38,348 bases of DNA, taken from positions 1 to 38,348 of the forward strand of contig DXEV01000142.1 of the NCBI GenBank assembly GCA_019114785.1. The letters run 5' to 3'. Positions 24,301 through 33,576 of the stretch are shown here, in pieces. The stretch's first letter is position 1. Each line of letters begins with the position of its first letter. The position numbers were made by a program, and so were the translations under genes. This stretch comes from Candidatus Anaerobiospirillum pullistercoris. Lineage in GTDB: Bacteria; Pseudomonadota; Gammaproteobacteria; Enterobacterales; Succinivibrionaceae. A model generated the notes under the pieces. It was given only the letters and a program-made list of their open reading frames with translations. It did no database searches and was not told the origin of the DNA.

Positions 24301-26476
24301 CCGTGCTCTGATCTCAGGACTTTTAAGCCAACTGGGCATGCTGGAGCCAAATGGTAACAACTACGTCGGTGCTCGTGGTACCAAGTTTGTGATCTTCCCT
24401 GCTTCTCCTTTGAGCAAGAAGCCACCAAAGTGGGTGTGTGCCGCTGAGCTTTCTGAGACCTCGCGCCTCTTTGCCCGTACTGTGGCCGCGATCTCGCCAG
24501 ATTATGCCGAGGCTACCGCTGGTCATCTGCTGAAGAACTCCTATGCAGAGCCACACTGGTCAAAGAAGAGTGGTGCCGTTATGGCCTACCTCACCCGTAC
24601 CCTCTATGGCTTGCCTATAGTACAAAAACGCGTGGTGCAGTATCAAAGTATTGACCCAAAGCTCAGTCATGAGCTCATGATTCGTGATGGCTTTGTGGCC
24701 GGTAATATGGAGTGCACGCATCGCTTCTTTATCAACAACTTGTCGATGATCGATGATGTGGAATACCTCGAGGATAAGGTACGTCGTCGTGATCTCTTGG
24801 TAGATTCCTCTACCTTAGAGCAGTTCTATCACGAGCGCATTCCTGAGGATATCTGCAACTTACGCGACTTTGACAAGTGGTGGCGGCAAAAGAGCAAGGA
24901 AGATCCAAACTATTTGGACTTCAGCTATGAGCTCATTGCCAAAGGCGACATCATGGCCATTGAGGATAGAGCCTATCCTGAGTTTTGGCAGCAGGGCTCC
25001 CTGCGCTTTAAGCTCAGCTATGTCTTTGATCCAGGCAACGAGCGTGATGGTGTCACGGTACACATTCCAATCACCGTCTTGAATCAGGTTAAAGCCGATG
25101 ACTTCTTATGGCAGATCAGCGGTTTACGCAATGAGCTGTATGCTTCGCTCATTAGATCTCTGCCTAAGCGTCTCCGTCGTAATCTGATCCCAGCACCTGA
25201 GTATGCCAAAGCTCTAAGCGAGGCCTTAGCCCCATACACTAACGGTCTGGGCTCCGCAGACAGTGCGTCTGTCAGCTCTGGGGGCACCACCGGTGCCGTC
25301 ACAGGTGCTACCACAGGCAGCGCTCAAAAAGCCGGAGCCAAGGGCGCTAAAGGCCCACGTGGCGGTGACAATCTCTTTAGTGCAGTCGCTTATGAGCTGA
25401 CCCGTATGGGTGGCGAGATCATTGAGGTTGAGGACTTTGATCGCTCACAGATTGAGCCTTACCTCTTTATGAACTTCTCCATTGAAGGTGTAGATGGCTC
25501 TGAGATCGCTTTTGGTAAAGACTTCATTGCGCTTTCTTCGCGCTTGCAGAATAAAGCCCGTGAAGTCCTGCATCAGGTAGTGAAGACCCATAGAGTGACC
25601 GCCCCAGCTCAAAACTGGGAGTACGGTACAATCAAGAAGGAACAAGTCACCAAGCAAGGCTCCCTGCGCATTACCGCCTACCCTGCTTTAACCGATCGGG
25701 GTGATGGTGTGACTTTAGAGCTCTATGACAGCCCAGAGCGTCAAGCTAAGGCTATGCGCCAAGGCTCGATCAAGCTCTTAGCCTTAAGCCTCAAGAGCCC
25801 TGCTAGCTATCTGGAGACGCACTTACCAAATCGTGCCAAGCTCTCCATGTACTACCAGCCATTGGGATCTATCAAAGAGCTGATCAACGATCTCATGCTC
25901 TGTGCCATCAACAACATTATGGAGCGACATGGTGGTATTCCATGGGATGAACAGAGCTTTACTAAGCTCAGAGAAGTGGTGCGTGGTGAGCTTAATGATG
26001 AGGCTCTCAACATCGCCAAGATCGCTGAGCAAAGCCTTGTTAAAGCTCATGAGCTCAAGCGGCTCTTAAAGGGACAGATCTCCTTTGAGCTGGCCAGATC
26101 CTATGCGGATATCTCCGCACAATTGGATCGCTTGGTCTATAAGGGCTTTATTAGCGAGTGCGGTATGGAGCATTTGCAGGAGCTTCCACGCTACCTGCAG
26201 GCGGCCATTGAGCGCATTAGCAGAGTACAACGCGATGTAGTGCGTGATCAGATGTATACGCGCACCCTAGAGCAGCTGCAAGAGGATTACGAAAAGGCCT
26301 TACGCAGCTATCACCAAGACCTACTGCCACCACCATTACTGGAGGTGAAGTGGATGATCGAAGAGTTGCGCGTTTCGTACTTTGCACAGCACTTAGGTGT
26401 CAAAGGCCCGATCTCAGACAAGCGCATTTACACTGAGCTCGACCGCATCACCAAAGAGTACCCACCTCAAAAATAG
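21302..26476 (+). CDS. hrpA: DEAH-box ATP-dependent RNA helicase HrpA, enlarged
   Basis: The track joins a spurious 103-residue lead from inside glgX. AGGAG at 21288, 9 nt before the ATG, sets the start at 21302, giving 1724 residues. Motifs in order are GETGSGKT (about 366), TQPRRIAARAVA, DEAH (464), SAT (about 496), FLPGERDI, NVAETSLTVPGIRYVIDPG (about 704) and QRKGRCGR (about 750). The C-terminal half matches the HrpA DUF3418 region, and the end WMIEELRVSYFAQ...PISDKRI follows E. coli HrpA. E. coli HrpA is about 1300 aa: here there are about 270 extra N-terminal residues (Gln/Arg/Lys/Ala-rich, disordered), a roughly 100-residue Ala/Ser-rich insertion between helicase domains and a Gly/Ala/Thr linker near 1320-1350. 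In E. coli HrpA acts on stalled ribosomes and mRNA. Confidence 0.95.
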   Translation: MATFSSFADLKDLRQSLRQQEAEQAQAKADAIIVDDEQAKTNPLKQKAARLAAFTNQALEQEKEREQRNAAADAAGNPARGHNAASQEKQAPPRGRERSGRDREHMRNQHSQGNRGPRMAQNAEQSPKERRAQQERAGERLDRALQRLQRHSNSTSEAKKGSPSERQGQQTQPKPKQQPKQAQRASRATAKGQKQRQGSSRPVLVGKFFDVEALKAVRAVQDEVRYQDRRLLYRALEELDQLISKQVESLMREAQKPAGTNESKTSATTAPAPAATPADAAATAATAEPATAKAPSAQELLPLALEAVEVVAKREQLKQQAADAAAAYKLRCENLPKLEYPEQLPVSQRKDEIVKAISEHQVVIIAGETGSGKTTQIPKMCLEAGLGRKGLIGHTQPRRIAARAVAARIAKEMHEELGHSVAYKVRFTDISSDQAYIKLMTDGILLSELSGDRLLLNYDVIIIDEAHERSLNIDFLLGYLKGLLSKRPELKLIITSATIDVERFAQHFNNAPIIEVSGRTYPVEVVYMPLMEDGKGVYVEGHDGKGHYETLKGKRISDPVEHESAKERAADPELNEGPGAWRDYQQGPAGSLSSLRAASAPHAPAAVSAAKSSKKAVADDDRDLADVMDLRQGILQAFEYLQARGRGDTLVFLPGERDILEIAQFLRKAHLRDTEIIPLYARLATAEQNKIFTSHTGVRIVLATNVAETSLTVPGIRYVIDPGLARISRYSARTKVQRLPIEPISQASANQRKGRCGRVSNGICVRLYSKEDFTNRPEFTDPEILRTNLASVLLQMASLRLGRIENFPFIDAPSPRQISDGLRLLHELGATTERAEIISVGGEAVSQSRDRADRAEHGDNLQLTPIGRMLSRLPCDPRLGRMIIEADKYHSLSEVLVIVSLLAVMDPREYPLDKKEAATQSHARFNDEKSDFCSILKLYDYIKELQSTLSNSAMRRRLKQEFLSFLRVREWLDVHRQLRVSAQTMGLKCNEEPSDYESIHRALISGLLSQLGMLEPNGNNYVGARGTKFVIFPASPLSKKPPKWVCAAELSETSRLFARTVAAISPDYAEATAGHLLKNSYAEPHWSKKSGAVMAYLTRTLYGLPIVQKRVVQYQSIDPKLSHELMIRDGFVAGNMECTHRFFINNLSMIDDVEYLEDKVRRRDLLVDSSTLEQFYHERIPEDICNLRDFDKWWRQKSKEDPNYLDFSYELIAKGDIMAIEDRAYPEFWQQGSLRFKLSYVFDPGNERDGVTVHIPITVLNQVKADDFLWQISGLRNELYASLIRSLPKRLRRNLIPAPEYAKALSEALAPYTNGLGSADSASVSSGGTTGAVTGATTGSAQKAGAKGAKGPRGGDNLFSAVAYELTRMGGEIIEVEDFDRSQIEPYLFMNFSIEGVDGSEIAFGKDFIALSSRLQNKAREVLHQVVKTHRVTAPAQNWEYGTIKKEQVTKQGSLRITAYPALTDRGDGVTLELYDSPERQAKAMRQGSIKLLALSLKSPASYLETHLPNRAKLSMYYQPLGSIKELINDLMLCAINNIMERHGGIPWDEQSFTKLREVVRGELNDEALNIAKIAEQSLVKAHELKRLLKGQISFELARSYADISAQLDRLVYKGFISECGMEHLQELPRYLQAAIERISRVQRDVVRDQMYTRTLEQLQEDYEKALRSYHQDLLPPPLLEVKWMIEELRVSYFAQHLGVKGPISDKRIYTELDRITKEYPPQK

Positions 26477-26482
26477 TTAGTT

Positions 26483-26590
26483 GCTGCACAGCATTATGCT
26501 GCGCAGCGCTGTGCAGCGCTGCCACCACAGCAGCCACAGCCGCAAATCCACGCTGGGCTGCGCTGCTGTAGCTGCTGTCGCAGCTAACTT
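26483..26590. repeat. Low-complexity GCAGC/GCTGC-rich spacer
   Basis: Repeated GCAGCGCTG / CAGCGCTG units, each self-complementary, plus GCTGCTGT and CAGCAGCC words. This is between convergent genes, similar in composition to the other REP-like stretches. No gene is seen. Confidence 0.4.
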
Positions 26591-26604
26591 TCAGTACTCA
26601 CATT

Positions 26605-26642
26605 GAGCCAAGACTCTCCTAGCGAGGATCTTGGCTCTTTTT
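26605..26642 (+). terminator. hrpA terminator
   Basis: GAGCCAAGA pairs with TCTTGGCTC (26605-26613 / 26629-26637), with an inner TCCT-AGCG-AGGA stem, then five T. Confidence 0.88.
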
Positions 26643-26723
26643 GTCTGGGCATAGCCACAGTAGTAGTAGCTCAAGCCACTGGCTCCGAATGCCCTCTAAT
26701 GCCTACAGCAAAAGCCTACAGGC

Positions 26724-27887
26724 CTAAGGTTGCTCAGATGGGGCTTGGTCTTGGGTCTCGATGTTCAGGACATTGCGGCTATTTTCGCCCTCTAAGAGCA
26801 TATTGCGCAACTGCTCAATCTCTTGGTCTGACATAGCAGGTGTTTTAGGGGCGGGCGCTGGGGCATCAGCTGTCGTTGCAGCTACTGCAGGTGTTTGGCC
26901 TTGCATACTAGCCTGTGCCACATAAGTACATGCTTTAGCGTTGTGCAGCTCACAGCCACGATGGAAATACTTTTGCGCCAGCTGCGAGTCTTGCGGTACA
27001 CCTTTACCTTGAGCATAGCGCGTCGCCAAACGATAACAAGCAATGCCGTTATTGTGCAGATCACAAAACTTATGCAGGTTCTCGGGGGTGACAAAGATCT
27101 TATTGTGATAGGCCCACCAGCCGCCACCACCAATGATGCCAAGCACGAGTAAGCCCACCAAAATCCAACCTTTATGGCTACGACTAGGCTGCACCTGAGC
27201 ACTACTCTCTTCGGTCGCTGACTGTGCTGCGCCTGCCTCTGCTTTAGCTTGCTCCTGTGCTGGCGCGCGCTGCGCTGGCCGCTCTTGCTGCGCAGCCTGC
27301 TCTCGCGGCCTGATTTCCTGCAAACGCTTTTCGATCAGCGCATCCAGCTCTGAGGTACTGACACCGACATAGCCGCCAATACGAAACAGACGATCACGCT
27401 CTCCAGATGCGATGTTTTGATCTATAACGACGATACCCACCAAGAGCTCCATAAAATAAGAGCGCATGGAGTTATTAGAGCCCAGCACATGCTTGAGCAA
27501 AGTGATCTCATGGATGAAATTAAAATCACCGCTTTTGCCCAAGGAAAAGTTTTTGATCGCGGCTGCACGCTGGGTGCTATTGAGATTGAGCGTATCCATG
27601 ACGTGCTCAGCTTGCTTTATATGGGCCTCATTAATACGGCCTGCGCCACGAGCCACATAGCCCATTAGGCGAAAGGCACTATGCAACAGCTGCTCGTGGT
27701 CACGTGTAGCGTAGTGGGCTTCTAAAAAGCTGTTCTTAGCGCGCTGCTGCTGTTGGGACTGGAGCTTCACTTGCTGATTACGGCTTTTATCATAGAAGAA
27801 GTAACCCAGAATAAAGCCGATCACAGATCCAATCGGGCTAAAGAGAAGGCCGATAATGGCACCAAGAATACGTCCTTTCCACGACAT
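26724..27887 (-). CDS. DjlA-like membrane protein with TerB domain, lacking a J domain, with Sel1-like repeats
   Basis: The track begins at 28040, but a promoter sits inside that extension and AAAGG precedes the ATG at 27887, giving 387 residues. Residues 6-32 (GRILGAIIGLLF...FILGYFFYDKSR) match the N-terminal membrane anchor of DjlA. Residues ~65-190 form a TerB-type helical domain. A Gln/Ala-rich linker follows (about 195-235), then a second membrane segment (241-258) and two Sel1-like repeats with paired Cys (275/284 and 312/320). No HPD motif is present, so no J domain. With DjlA-like topology the repeats would be periplasmic, where the Cys could form disulfides (inference). DjlA-type proteins are co-chaperones; this one cannot recruit DnaK through a J domain. 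Confidence 0.78.
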   Translation of the reverse strand: MSWKGRILGAIIGLLFSPIGSVIGFILGYFFYDKSRNQQVKLQSQQQQRAKNSFLEAHYATRDHEQLLHSAFRLMGYVARGAGRINEAHIKQAEHVMDTLNLNSTQRAAAIKNFSLGKSGDFNFIHEITLLKHVLGSNNSMRSYFMELLVGIVVIDQNIASGERDRLFRIGGYVGVSTSELDALIEKRLQEIRPREQAAQQERPAQRAPAQEQAKAEAGAAQSATEESSAQVQPSRSHKGWILVGLLVLGIIGGGGWWAYHNKIFVTPENLHKFCDLHNNGIACYRLATRYAQGKGVPQDSQLAQKYFHRGCELHNAKACTYVAQASMQGQTPAVAATTADAPAPAPKTPAMSDQEIEQLRNMLLEGENSRNVLNIETQDQAPSEQP

Positions 27888-27989
27888 GGGCAGACCTTTT
27901 GAGAAAGCAAGCTGCAGTAAGCAAACAGATAGACCACAGGAGTGAGACTCTTGCCCCGTTTGAGCAAAACCACGCTCCTTCTTCAGGAA

Positions 27990-28017
27990 ATTATATTGCG
28001 CTTGAGGGCTACAGCAA
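27990..28017 (-). promoter_or_regulatory. Promoter of the DjlA-like gene
   Basis: On the minus strand, -35 TTGCTG (28017-28012) and a perfect -10 TATAAT (27995-27990) are 16 bp apart. This supports the start at 27887, with a leader of about 95 nt. Confidence 0.6.
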
Positions 28018-28062
28018 ATAAGGCAGGACGCAACGCGCATATTCGCGGTCTTTATGCGCCAT

Positions 28063-28104
28063 AAAAAGACGAAAGCCGTGAGAGTTGTTCACAATCACGG
28101 CTTT
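28063..28104 (-). terminator. Terminator of the first chemoreceptor gene
   Basis: AAAGCCGTGA pairs with TCACGGCTTT (28072-28081 / 28095-28104), a perfect 10 bp. On the minus strand a CGTCTTTTT tail follows. It lies downstream of the chemoreceptor at 28215. Confidence 0.85.
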
Positions 28105-28214
28105 GCGGGGAAATAGGAAAAATATGTTTGCGCTAAGCAAGCGCACACCGCATAGATGGGGCTAGTCAGGCTCTATCGGCTGCTGCCTTCTAGGCGAGGT
28201 GAACGCTGCTCGCA

Positions 28215-29996
28215 TTACTGGCCTTGGTGTTGCTGAGCCGCTTCGTGCATGTGCTGTTGGGCAGCATGCATTTGTTGCTTATGCTCTAAATGCTCATTGG
28301 CACCTTTGGCTCTACTGATCGACTTACCTAAATCACCATGAGACACACGTTGGAAGTCTAAGTCTTTCTTGGTCAAACGATCCATATCCAAGGTGAAGAA
28401 CTGCAACTCCTTTAACAACGACTCAATCAATGTGTTGCAGTAAGTGGAAACGTCAGCGGCATTACCAGACACGTCCACAGATTGCTGAGCCATCTCGGTA
28501 ATACCTTGCATGTTAGAGGAGATCTCAGCAGTAGCAGCTGTTTGCTGGTTAGCAGCATCGGCAATCTGCACAATCTGAGTATTCACATTGCTCACAGAGT
28601 TAACAATGGTATTTAACGTCTCTTCTAACTCAGAAGCGCGCTCGGCCATCTCTTCCATCTGCTGCACGGAATTGTGCATAGAATCAGTAGCAGCTTGAGA
28701 ATCCTCTTGTACGGTAGCCACCATGTCAGAGATCTCTTTGGTGGACTTAGAGGTACGGCTAGCTAAAGCACGCACTTCATCGGCCACCACAGCGAAGCCA
28801 CGACCTGCCTCACCTGCACGAGCAGCCTCAATAGCAGCATTTAAAGCCAGCAGATTAGTTTGAGCTGCGATGTCGTCAATGGTGCTCACAATAGAACCAA
28901 TGCGCTGGGATTGCTCGGCTAAGCGTAAAACCTTATCAGCATCTTCCTTAGTGTAGACGGCTTGCTCCTTAATACGAGCCACAGTAGCACGCACCTTATC
29001 CATACCGGCAAAGGTATCTTGACGGGTATGCTCTGAGGTCTCTTGAGCAGTCATACAGTTTTTGGCGATATCCGAAGTGGTGGACACCAGCTCATCTGCT
29101 GCGGCGGCCACAGTTAAGGCGCTATTTTCAGCAGTAGAAGCACCGTGGTTAATAGCCAGCGAAGCTTGGTTCAGCTCGTGGGACTGTATCTCTAATTGCT
29201 TGGAGACAGCAATAGTACGGGCAATGGTGCGGTTTAAGGTAGTGGAAATATTGAGGAAAGAGCGGTAAATGTCACCGATCTCATCATTGTGGATACGTGA
29301 CACATCAATACCGAGCTTAAAGTTACCACGCTCCAACTCCTGCGAGTACTGCATAATGCGCTTCGTATTACGGGAGATATACATATAGAGCGAAGTGGCA
29401 AAGCTCAGGGAAAAGAGCACACCTAAGATGGTAACAATAGCAGTAGCGTAGATCAGCTTGGTGGAATCTAACTCATCTAAAGCACGATGGATGTAAGTGG
29501 TATAAGAGAGCACCAACTTAACCATGCTGCCATTAGCTTTCGAGGAATAAGGCAGAATATCGCTAATAAATGCGTGCTGTGCCTCATCATACTGACCACT
29601 AAGCAGCAGAGATTCAAAACGGGAGCCTTGGATAGCGTCGCACAGGGCACGCATATCATTACTCACCTCCACAGCTTGATCTTGAGAAATAGCTTGGGAG
29701 ATGCGCGGAATAGAATCACGGAGCTTCTGTACTCCCTCTAAACCGCTCTTCACCAAGGCATCATCACTACGCACTTGTAGCTGATGCAACCAGCTGTGAA
29801 CAGCGTTGTAATTATTGTAGACTTGGTGGGTTCCACCCATTTCGCGGGCAATGGTGCGGCTTAGCTCTTTTTCAATGTTGACGCTGATCACCATGGAATA
29901 AAGAGCCATGACGGCAATCACAATCGCCAAGATAATAACAAAGCCGAAGCCAGCGTAGAGCTTGCCTCTCAAGCTCAAATTCTTTAAAAAGCCCAT
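28215..29996 (-). CDS. Methyl-accepting chemotaxis protein (paralogue 1)
   Basis: Encodes 593 residues. TM1 (about 13-36) and TM2 (about 181-207) bracket a helical periplasmic sensor domain that includes YNAVHSW. A HAMP domain follows (about 206-258), then the coiled-coil signalling domain with the hairpin tip [20 protein letters not shown] (about 374-393) and [14 protein letters not shown]. These receptors signal through CheW/CheA. There is no CheR-tethering pentapeptide at the C-terminus. The tail [10 protein letters not shown]...[10 protein letters not shown] is shared with the neighbour. The upstream sequence is AGGGGAATAAAGGAA before the ATG. No che genes are in the window, so the receptor is scattered from the chemotaxis operon. 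Confidence 0.95.
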   Translation of the reverse strand: MGFLKNLSLRGKLYAGFGFVIILAIVIAVMALYSMVISVNIEKELSRTIAREMGGTHQVYNNYNAVHSWLHQLQVRSDDALVKSGLEGVQKLRDSIPRISQAISQDQAVEVSNDMRALCDAIQGSRFESLLLSGQYDEAQHAFISDILPYSSKANGSMVKLVLSYTTYIHRALDELDSTKLIYATAIVTILGVLFSLSFATSLYMYISRNTKRIMQYSQELERGNFKLGIDVSRIHNDEIGDIYRSFLNISTTLNRTIARTIAVSKQLEIQSHELNQASLAINHGASTAENSALTVAAAADELVSTTSDIAKNCMTAQETSEHTRQDTFAGMDKVRATVARIKEQAVYTKEDADKVLRLAEQSQRIGSIVSTIDDIAAQTNLLALNAAIEAARAGEAGRGFAVVADEVRALASRTSKSTKEISDMVATVQEDSQAATDSMHNSVQQMEEMAERASELEETLNTIVNSVSNVNTQIVQIADAANQQTAATAEISSNMQGITEMAQQSVDVSGNAADVSTYCNTLIESLLKELQFFTLDMDRLTKKDLDFQRVSHGDLGKSISRAKGANEHLEHKQQMHAAQQHMHEAAQQHQGQ

Positions 29997-30014
29997 TTCC
30001 TTTATTCCCCTAAA

Positions 30015-30043
30015 ATAATGGATCCTTATGCTGCTATGCTCAA
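30015..30043 (-). promoter_or_regulatory. Promoter of chemoreceptor 1
   Basis: On the minus strand, -35 TTGAGC and -10 CATTAT are separated by 17 bp, just before the leader of the gene. A sigma-28-type promoter was not seen. Confidence 0.4.
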
Positions 30044-30725
30044 TTTAGCTCAAACTCCTCTAGCTTACAGCCGTTTGCTCGCCTAACAGGAAAACATGTT
30101 AGACCGCCAGCCAGTAAGCACAGCTACCGGCTCGACACAGAGCAAAAGAACAGAGAAACAGCTAACACCAAGCCTTTGTCCTAATTTTAGACACTAAGCA
30201 TTTCCTTGTGCACGCAAATGATGTTCACGCGCACAGAATCGAATAATGCTGTCTTAAACTCCACCTGCGCAAACTCTATGCCTTTAGCATGCCTTTGCAT
30301 GCTCTAGCCTCGCTTAAGAAGCCTAGATTTGACGGCGAAAACAGGCGAAAAAGACACAGCGCACCATAGCACGCAAGATATGCGCCGCCTTAGAGCTATT
30401 TTCTGCGTAACGAGTCCTGCTAAGACTTGACAACAAGCCGAGCGAGTAAGCATTTCGATACAAATGGGCGTAATTATAGTTACATGCAACTACAAATTAA
30501 CATGTATATCTATTTGCAACAATGCCAACCCCCCTTTGCATCAAGGTGCTCAAGAGCACAACTGGCCCATATGCAGCTGCTTCACATCAGGTTGTCTGCC
30601 AGCTGTCGCTTGCAGGCTCTGCAGAGCAAGCTGTATTCATATTACGCGGCTTGTCACGCAAAACAGCGATAAAGCTCAAAAAGCAGAAGAAAAAACAGGA
30701 GGCGAGGTAGAGGTCAAGGAAGAGA

Positions 30726-30750
30726 TAAGGTAAGGCAAGGTAAGGTAAGG
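30726..30750. repeat. TAAGG pentamer tandem repeat
   Basis: Five consecutive units: TAAGG TAAGG CAAGG TAAGG TAAGG. They lie in the 906-bp spacer between the chemoreceptor genes (29997-30902). Apart from this repeat, the terminator at 30772 and the promoter at 30015, I see nothing in the spacer. Confidence 0.8.
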
Positions 30751-30771
30751 AGTGGTATTTGGCCAAGATCG

Positions 30772-30799
30772 AAAAAGGGGAGAAAAATGCTTTCTCCCC
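30772..30799 (-). terminator. Terminator of the second chemoreceptor gene
   Basis: GGGGAGAAA pairs with TTTCTCCCC (30777-30785 / 30791-30799). On the minus strand TTTTTC follows. It lies downstream of the gene at 30903. Confidence 0.85.
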
Positions 30800-30902
30800 T
30801 CTTTCTGGGTGTGGCCTCAAGACCTGAGGCCAGCAAAGAGCTCAGCGCGCTATGCTAGCTCAGCTGAGCCAGCTAGCCAGCTAGCCTGCTCAGCATTAGG
30901 CA

Positions 30903-32645
30903 TTAGGCATTACCCTGTGGGGCACTACCGCCACCTTGGGTACCAGCATTGTTAGCTTGCTGCACTGCCTGATGGATCTGATGGGTTACGCTCTTATCAA
31001 TACGTCTGAAGGTCAGATCTTCCTTCTTTAAGTTGGCCTCATCCAAGGTAAAGAAGTTGAGCTCTTGTAACAGACCTTCAATCAGGCTCTTACAGTAGTC
31101 GGACACATCAGCAGCATTATCAGCCACGTCAACCGACTGCTGAGCCATTTCCGAAATACCCTGCATGTTATTGGAGATCTCAGCGGTAGCATTGATCTGC
31201 TCTTCGGCAGCAGCTGCAATCTGAATGATCTGTGAGTTCACGTCATTCACGGCATCACGGATCTTAGCTAAGCTATCCTCTAAAGCCGAAGCTTCTTCTG
31301 CCACTACATTCATCTGCTCCACAGAATTGGTCATCGAAGTAGTAGCAGCCTCGGCATCAGCCTGCACGCCTGCCACCATGGCAGAAATCTCTTTAGTCGA
31401 AGCAGAGGTACGGCTGGCCAGAGCACGCACTTCATCGGCCACCACTGCGAAGCCACGACCGGCCTCACCAGCACGAGCAGCCTCAATAGCAGCATTTAAA
31501 GCCAGCAAGTTGGTCTGAGCAGCGATATCCTCAATGGTGCCCACAATGGAGCTAATGTGCTGGGATTGCTCGGCTAACTTGATCACCTTAGCAGCATCAT
31601 CACGGGTAGCATCAGCTTGAGCCTTAATGTTGTCCACAGTCTGACGCACCTTATCCACACCGGTGTTAGTCTCAACACGAGCTGTTTCAGAAGTCTCTTG
31701 AGCGGCGTGACAGTTCTTAGCAATATCAGCAGTAGTCGACACCATCTCATCAGAGGCGGCAGCCACGGTTAAAGCACGTTGCTCAATGTCCTTAGCTCCA
31801 GAGGTAACAGCAGCAGAAGCTTCGTTTAAAGTAGAAGAGTTGGTCTCAATGGTATTGGACATGGCAATGGTACGAGCCACTGCACGGTTTAAGGTCTTAG
31901 CAGTATCTAAGAACGAGACCAAGATGTCGCCAATCTCATCGTGGTGAATAATCTTACGATCGATGCGCAGATTGAAATCACCATGTTCAATCTGACGGGC
32001 AAAGCCCTTGATCTGAATGGTGCTCTCTACAATGTAGGAGTAGATAAAGTAAGCACAAACCAGAGACAGCGCTACACCGATCACAGTAATGATCGCAGTG
32101 GTGTAGATCTGCGAAGTCATATCAAGATGCTCGACAAAGTCCGTCACATCGCTAGTGTAGGAGTAAATCAACTGCGAGAGACTAGAATTCGAGGCCATCA
32201 GCGAAGGCAACACATCTTGTAAGAAGACGCGATCAGCTTCCTCGTATTGTCCCGACTCTAATAAGCTCTTAAAGCGCGAATTATTGGTTGCGGAAATAAG
32301 ATTGTTTAAATTTGTGGTCACCTGCTGCGATAACTCAGGGAAATTAGCGTGTGGCAGGCGATCAATCACGGCATCTAGCTCTTCCACTTGGGCAAAGCCA
32401 GAGCGCACGAGCTCTGGTGTTGGTCTGACTTGCAGATTGTGCATCCAGCTGTGCACAGCATTATAAGAACGATGTACTTGGAAGACGGTTGCTACATCCT
32501 GTGTGATCATGACACGGATCTGCATACCGATCTTCGATGAGTTGATCATCGAATACAACGCAATCGCAGCAATACACAACGACATCAGAATGACTATACC
32601 GAAGCCTGAAAGCATCTTGCCTTTGATGCTCAGCTGCTTAAACAT
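30903..32645 (-). CDS. Methyl-accepting chemotaxis protein (paralogue 2)
   Basis: Encodes 580 residues. It has the same layout as paralogue 1: TM1 about 11-34, periplasmic helical sensor, TM2 about 181-203, HAMP, and signalling tip [20 protein letters not shown]. Sensor similarity is also visible: [14 protein letters not shown] and [18 protein letters not shown] correspond to [14 protein letters not shown] and [18 protein letters not shown] in the neighbour. AAGGAG lies 6 nt before the ATG. The C-terminus ends in Gly/Ala/Asn-rich residues with no pentapeptide. The two genes look like a tandem duplication that has since diverged, with separate terminators. Confidence 0.95.
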   Translation of the reverse strand: MFKQLSIKGKMLSGFGIVILMSLCIAAIALYSMINSSKIGMQIRVMITQDVATVFQVHRSYNAVHSWMHNLQVRPTPELVRSGFAQVEELDAVIDRLPHANFPELSQQVTTNLNNLISATNNSRFKSLLESGQYEEADRVFLQDVLPSLMASNSSLSQLIYSYTSDVTDFVEHLDMTSQIYTTAIITVIGVALSLVCAYFIYSYIVESTIQIKGFARQIEHGDFNLRIDRKIIHHDEIGDILVSFLDTAKTLNRAVARTIAMSNTIETNSSTLNEASAAVTSGAKDIEQRALTVAAASDEMVSTTADIAKNCHAAQETSETARVETNTGVDKVRQTVDNIKAQADATRDDAAKVIKLAEQSQHISSIVGTIEDIAAQTNLLALNAAIEAARAGEAGRGFAVVADEVRALASRTSASTKEISAMVAGVQADAEAATTSMTNSVEQMNVVAEEASALEDSLAKIRDAVNDVNSQIIQIAAAAEEQINATAEISNNMQGISEMAQQSVDVADNAADVSDYCKSLIEGLLQELNFFTLDEANLKKEDLTFRRIDKSVTHQIHQAVQQANNAGTQGGGSAPQGNA

Positions 32646-33536
32646 ACAAACTCCTTAGATGCCCACTACGCTACATTTGCCTGAGTACCGCTTTAGTACA
32701 GGCAAGCCATAGCGCAGCTCCAATACTCTAATGCCAACAAAATCGCAACTCCCTATGACTTCATAGCCCTGAGATAAGTCACCGCTCAAACTGCACTAAC
32801 CTCACCGAAAACAGCATAAGAGGCGGCCACAGTTTGGCTTTAACCCAGACCCCAAGTCTAAGTCCTTAGTTCGTTAGAAAGCTATTCTATGCCTATAGAG
32901 TGAAAGAGGTAAGCTTTAGCGCAGGTGATCCTACACAACACTGCGCCATACGGTCTTACAAACCAACAAACACCTAAAACGTACTCGCACACACAAAACA
33001 CTACACGACGAGTCCATTACGCTCTCTTGTATGAGCTAAAACAGCTAGTTCATACAGTTCAAACGCTTAAGCGCGATCGCGCTCAAACCAGAGGCGATTT
33101 ATTTCCGAGCCTAAAAACACACAAGCATAGAACTATTCCCACCACATTTAGAGGAAGCGAAGACCAGCCTGTGCATCTGATGCGACTGAGTCTCTACCTA
33201 CTCTAATAGCAGGAACTCATATATTGCTTTTGGCGAGGGAACAAATCCCTTGGTAATTAGCCTTTGTCTGTTACTGGTGCCAGTCGCAAAACAAAGCTTG
33301 AAGCAATAAGGTTCATGAGCAAAGGCTCTGCCCAAGCCAAGCACAGACCAAAGTCCGTGCCAATGTCCACTGAGCTCAAAACCACAGAGCAACGAGGACA
33401 ACTTAGTGCAGATCTTTGAGAATACGCCCTATTCCCTGACAGCTGATCAGTCTACAGACTGACCGTGTTTGCTACATCGTCACTAGCAATATCGCTACCA
33501 GCTACATGGCGCATAGCCGCATACCAACATGTCAGC

Positions 33537-33576
33537 ATGGCCGTATGGCCGTATGGCCGTATGGCCGCATGGCCGC
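33537..33576. repeat. 8-bp tandem repeat (ATGGCCGT)
   Basis: Five consecutive units: ATGGCCGT three times and ATGGCCGC twice, with degenerate flanking copies (GCATAGCCGCATACC upstream). The copy number may vary between strains. Confidence 0.85.

Noticed and set aside
32925-33206. 93-aa ORF in the 2.2-kb spacer
   Set aside because: No ribosome-binding site, low-complexity Thr/His-rich translation, no motif.
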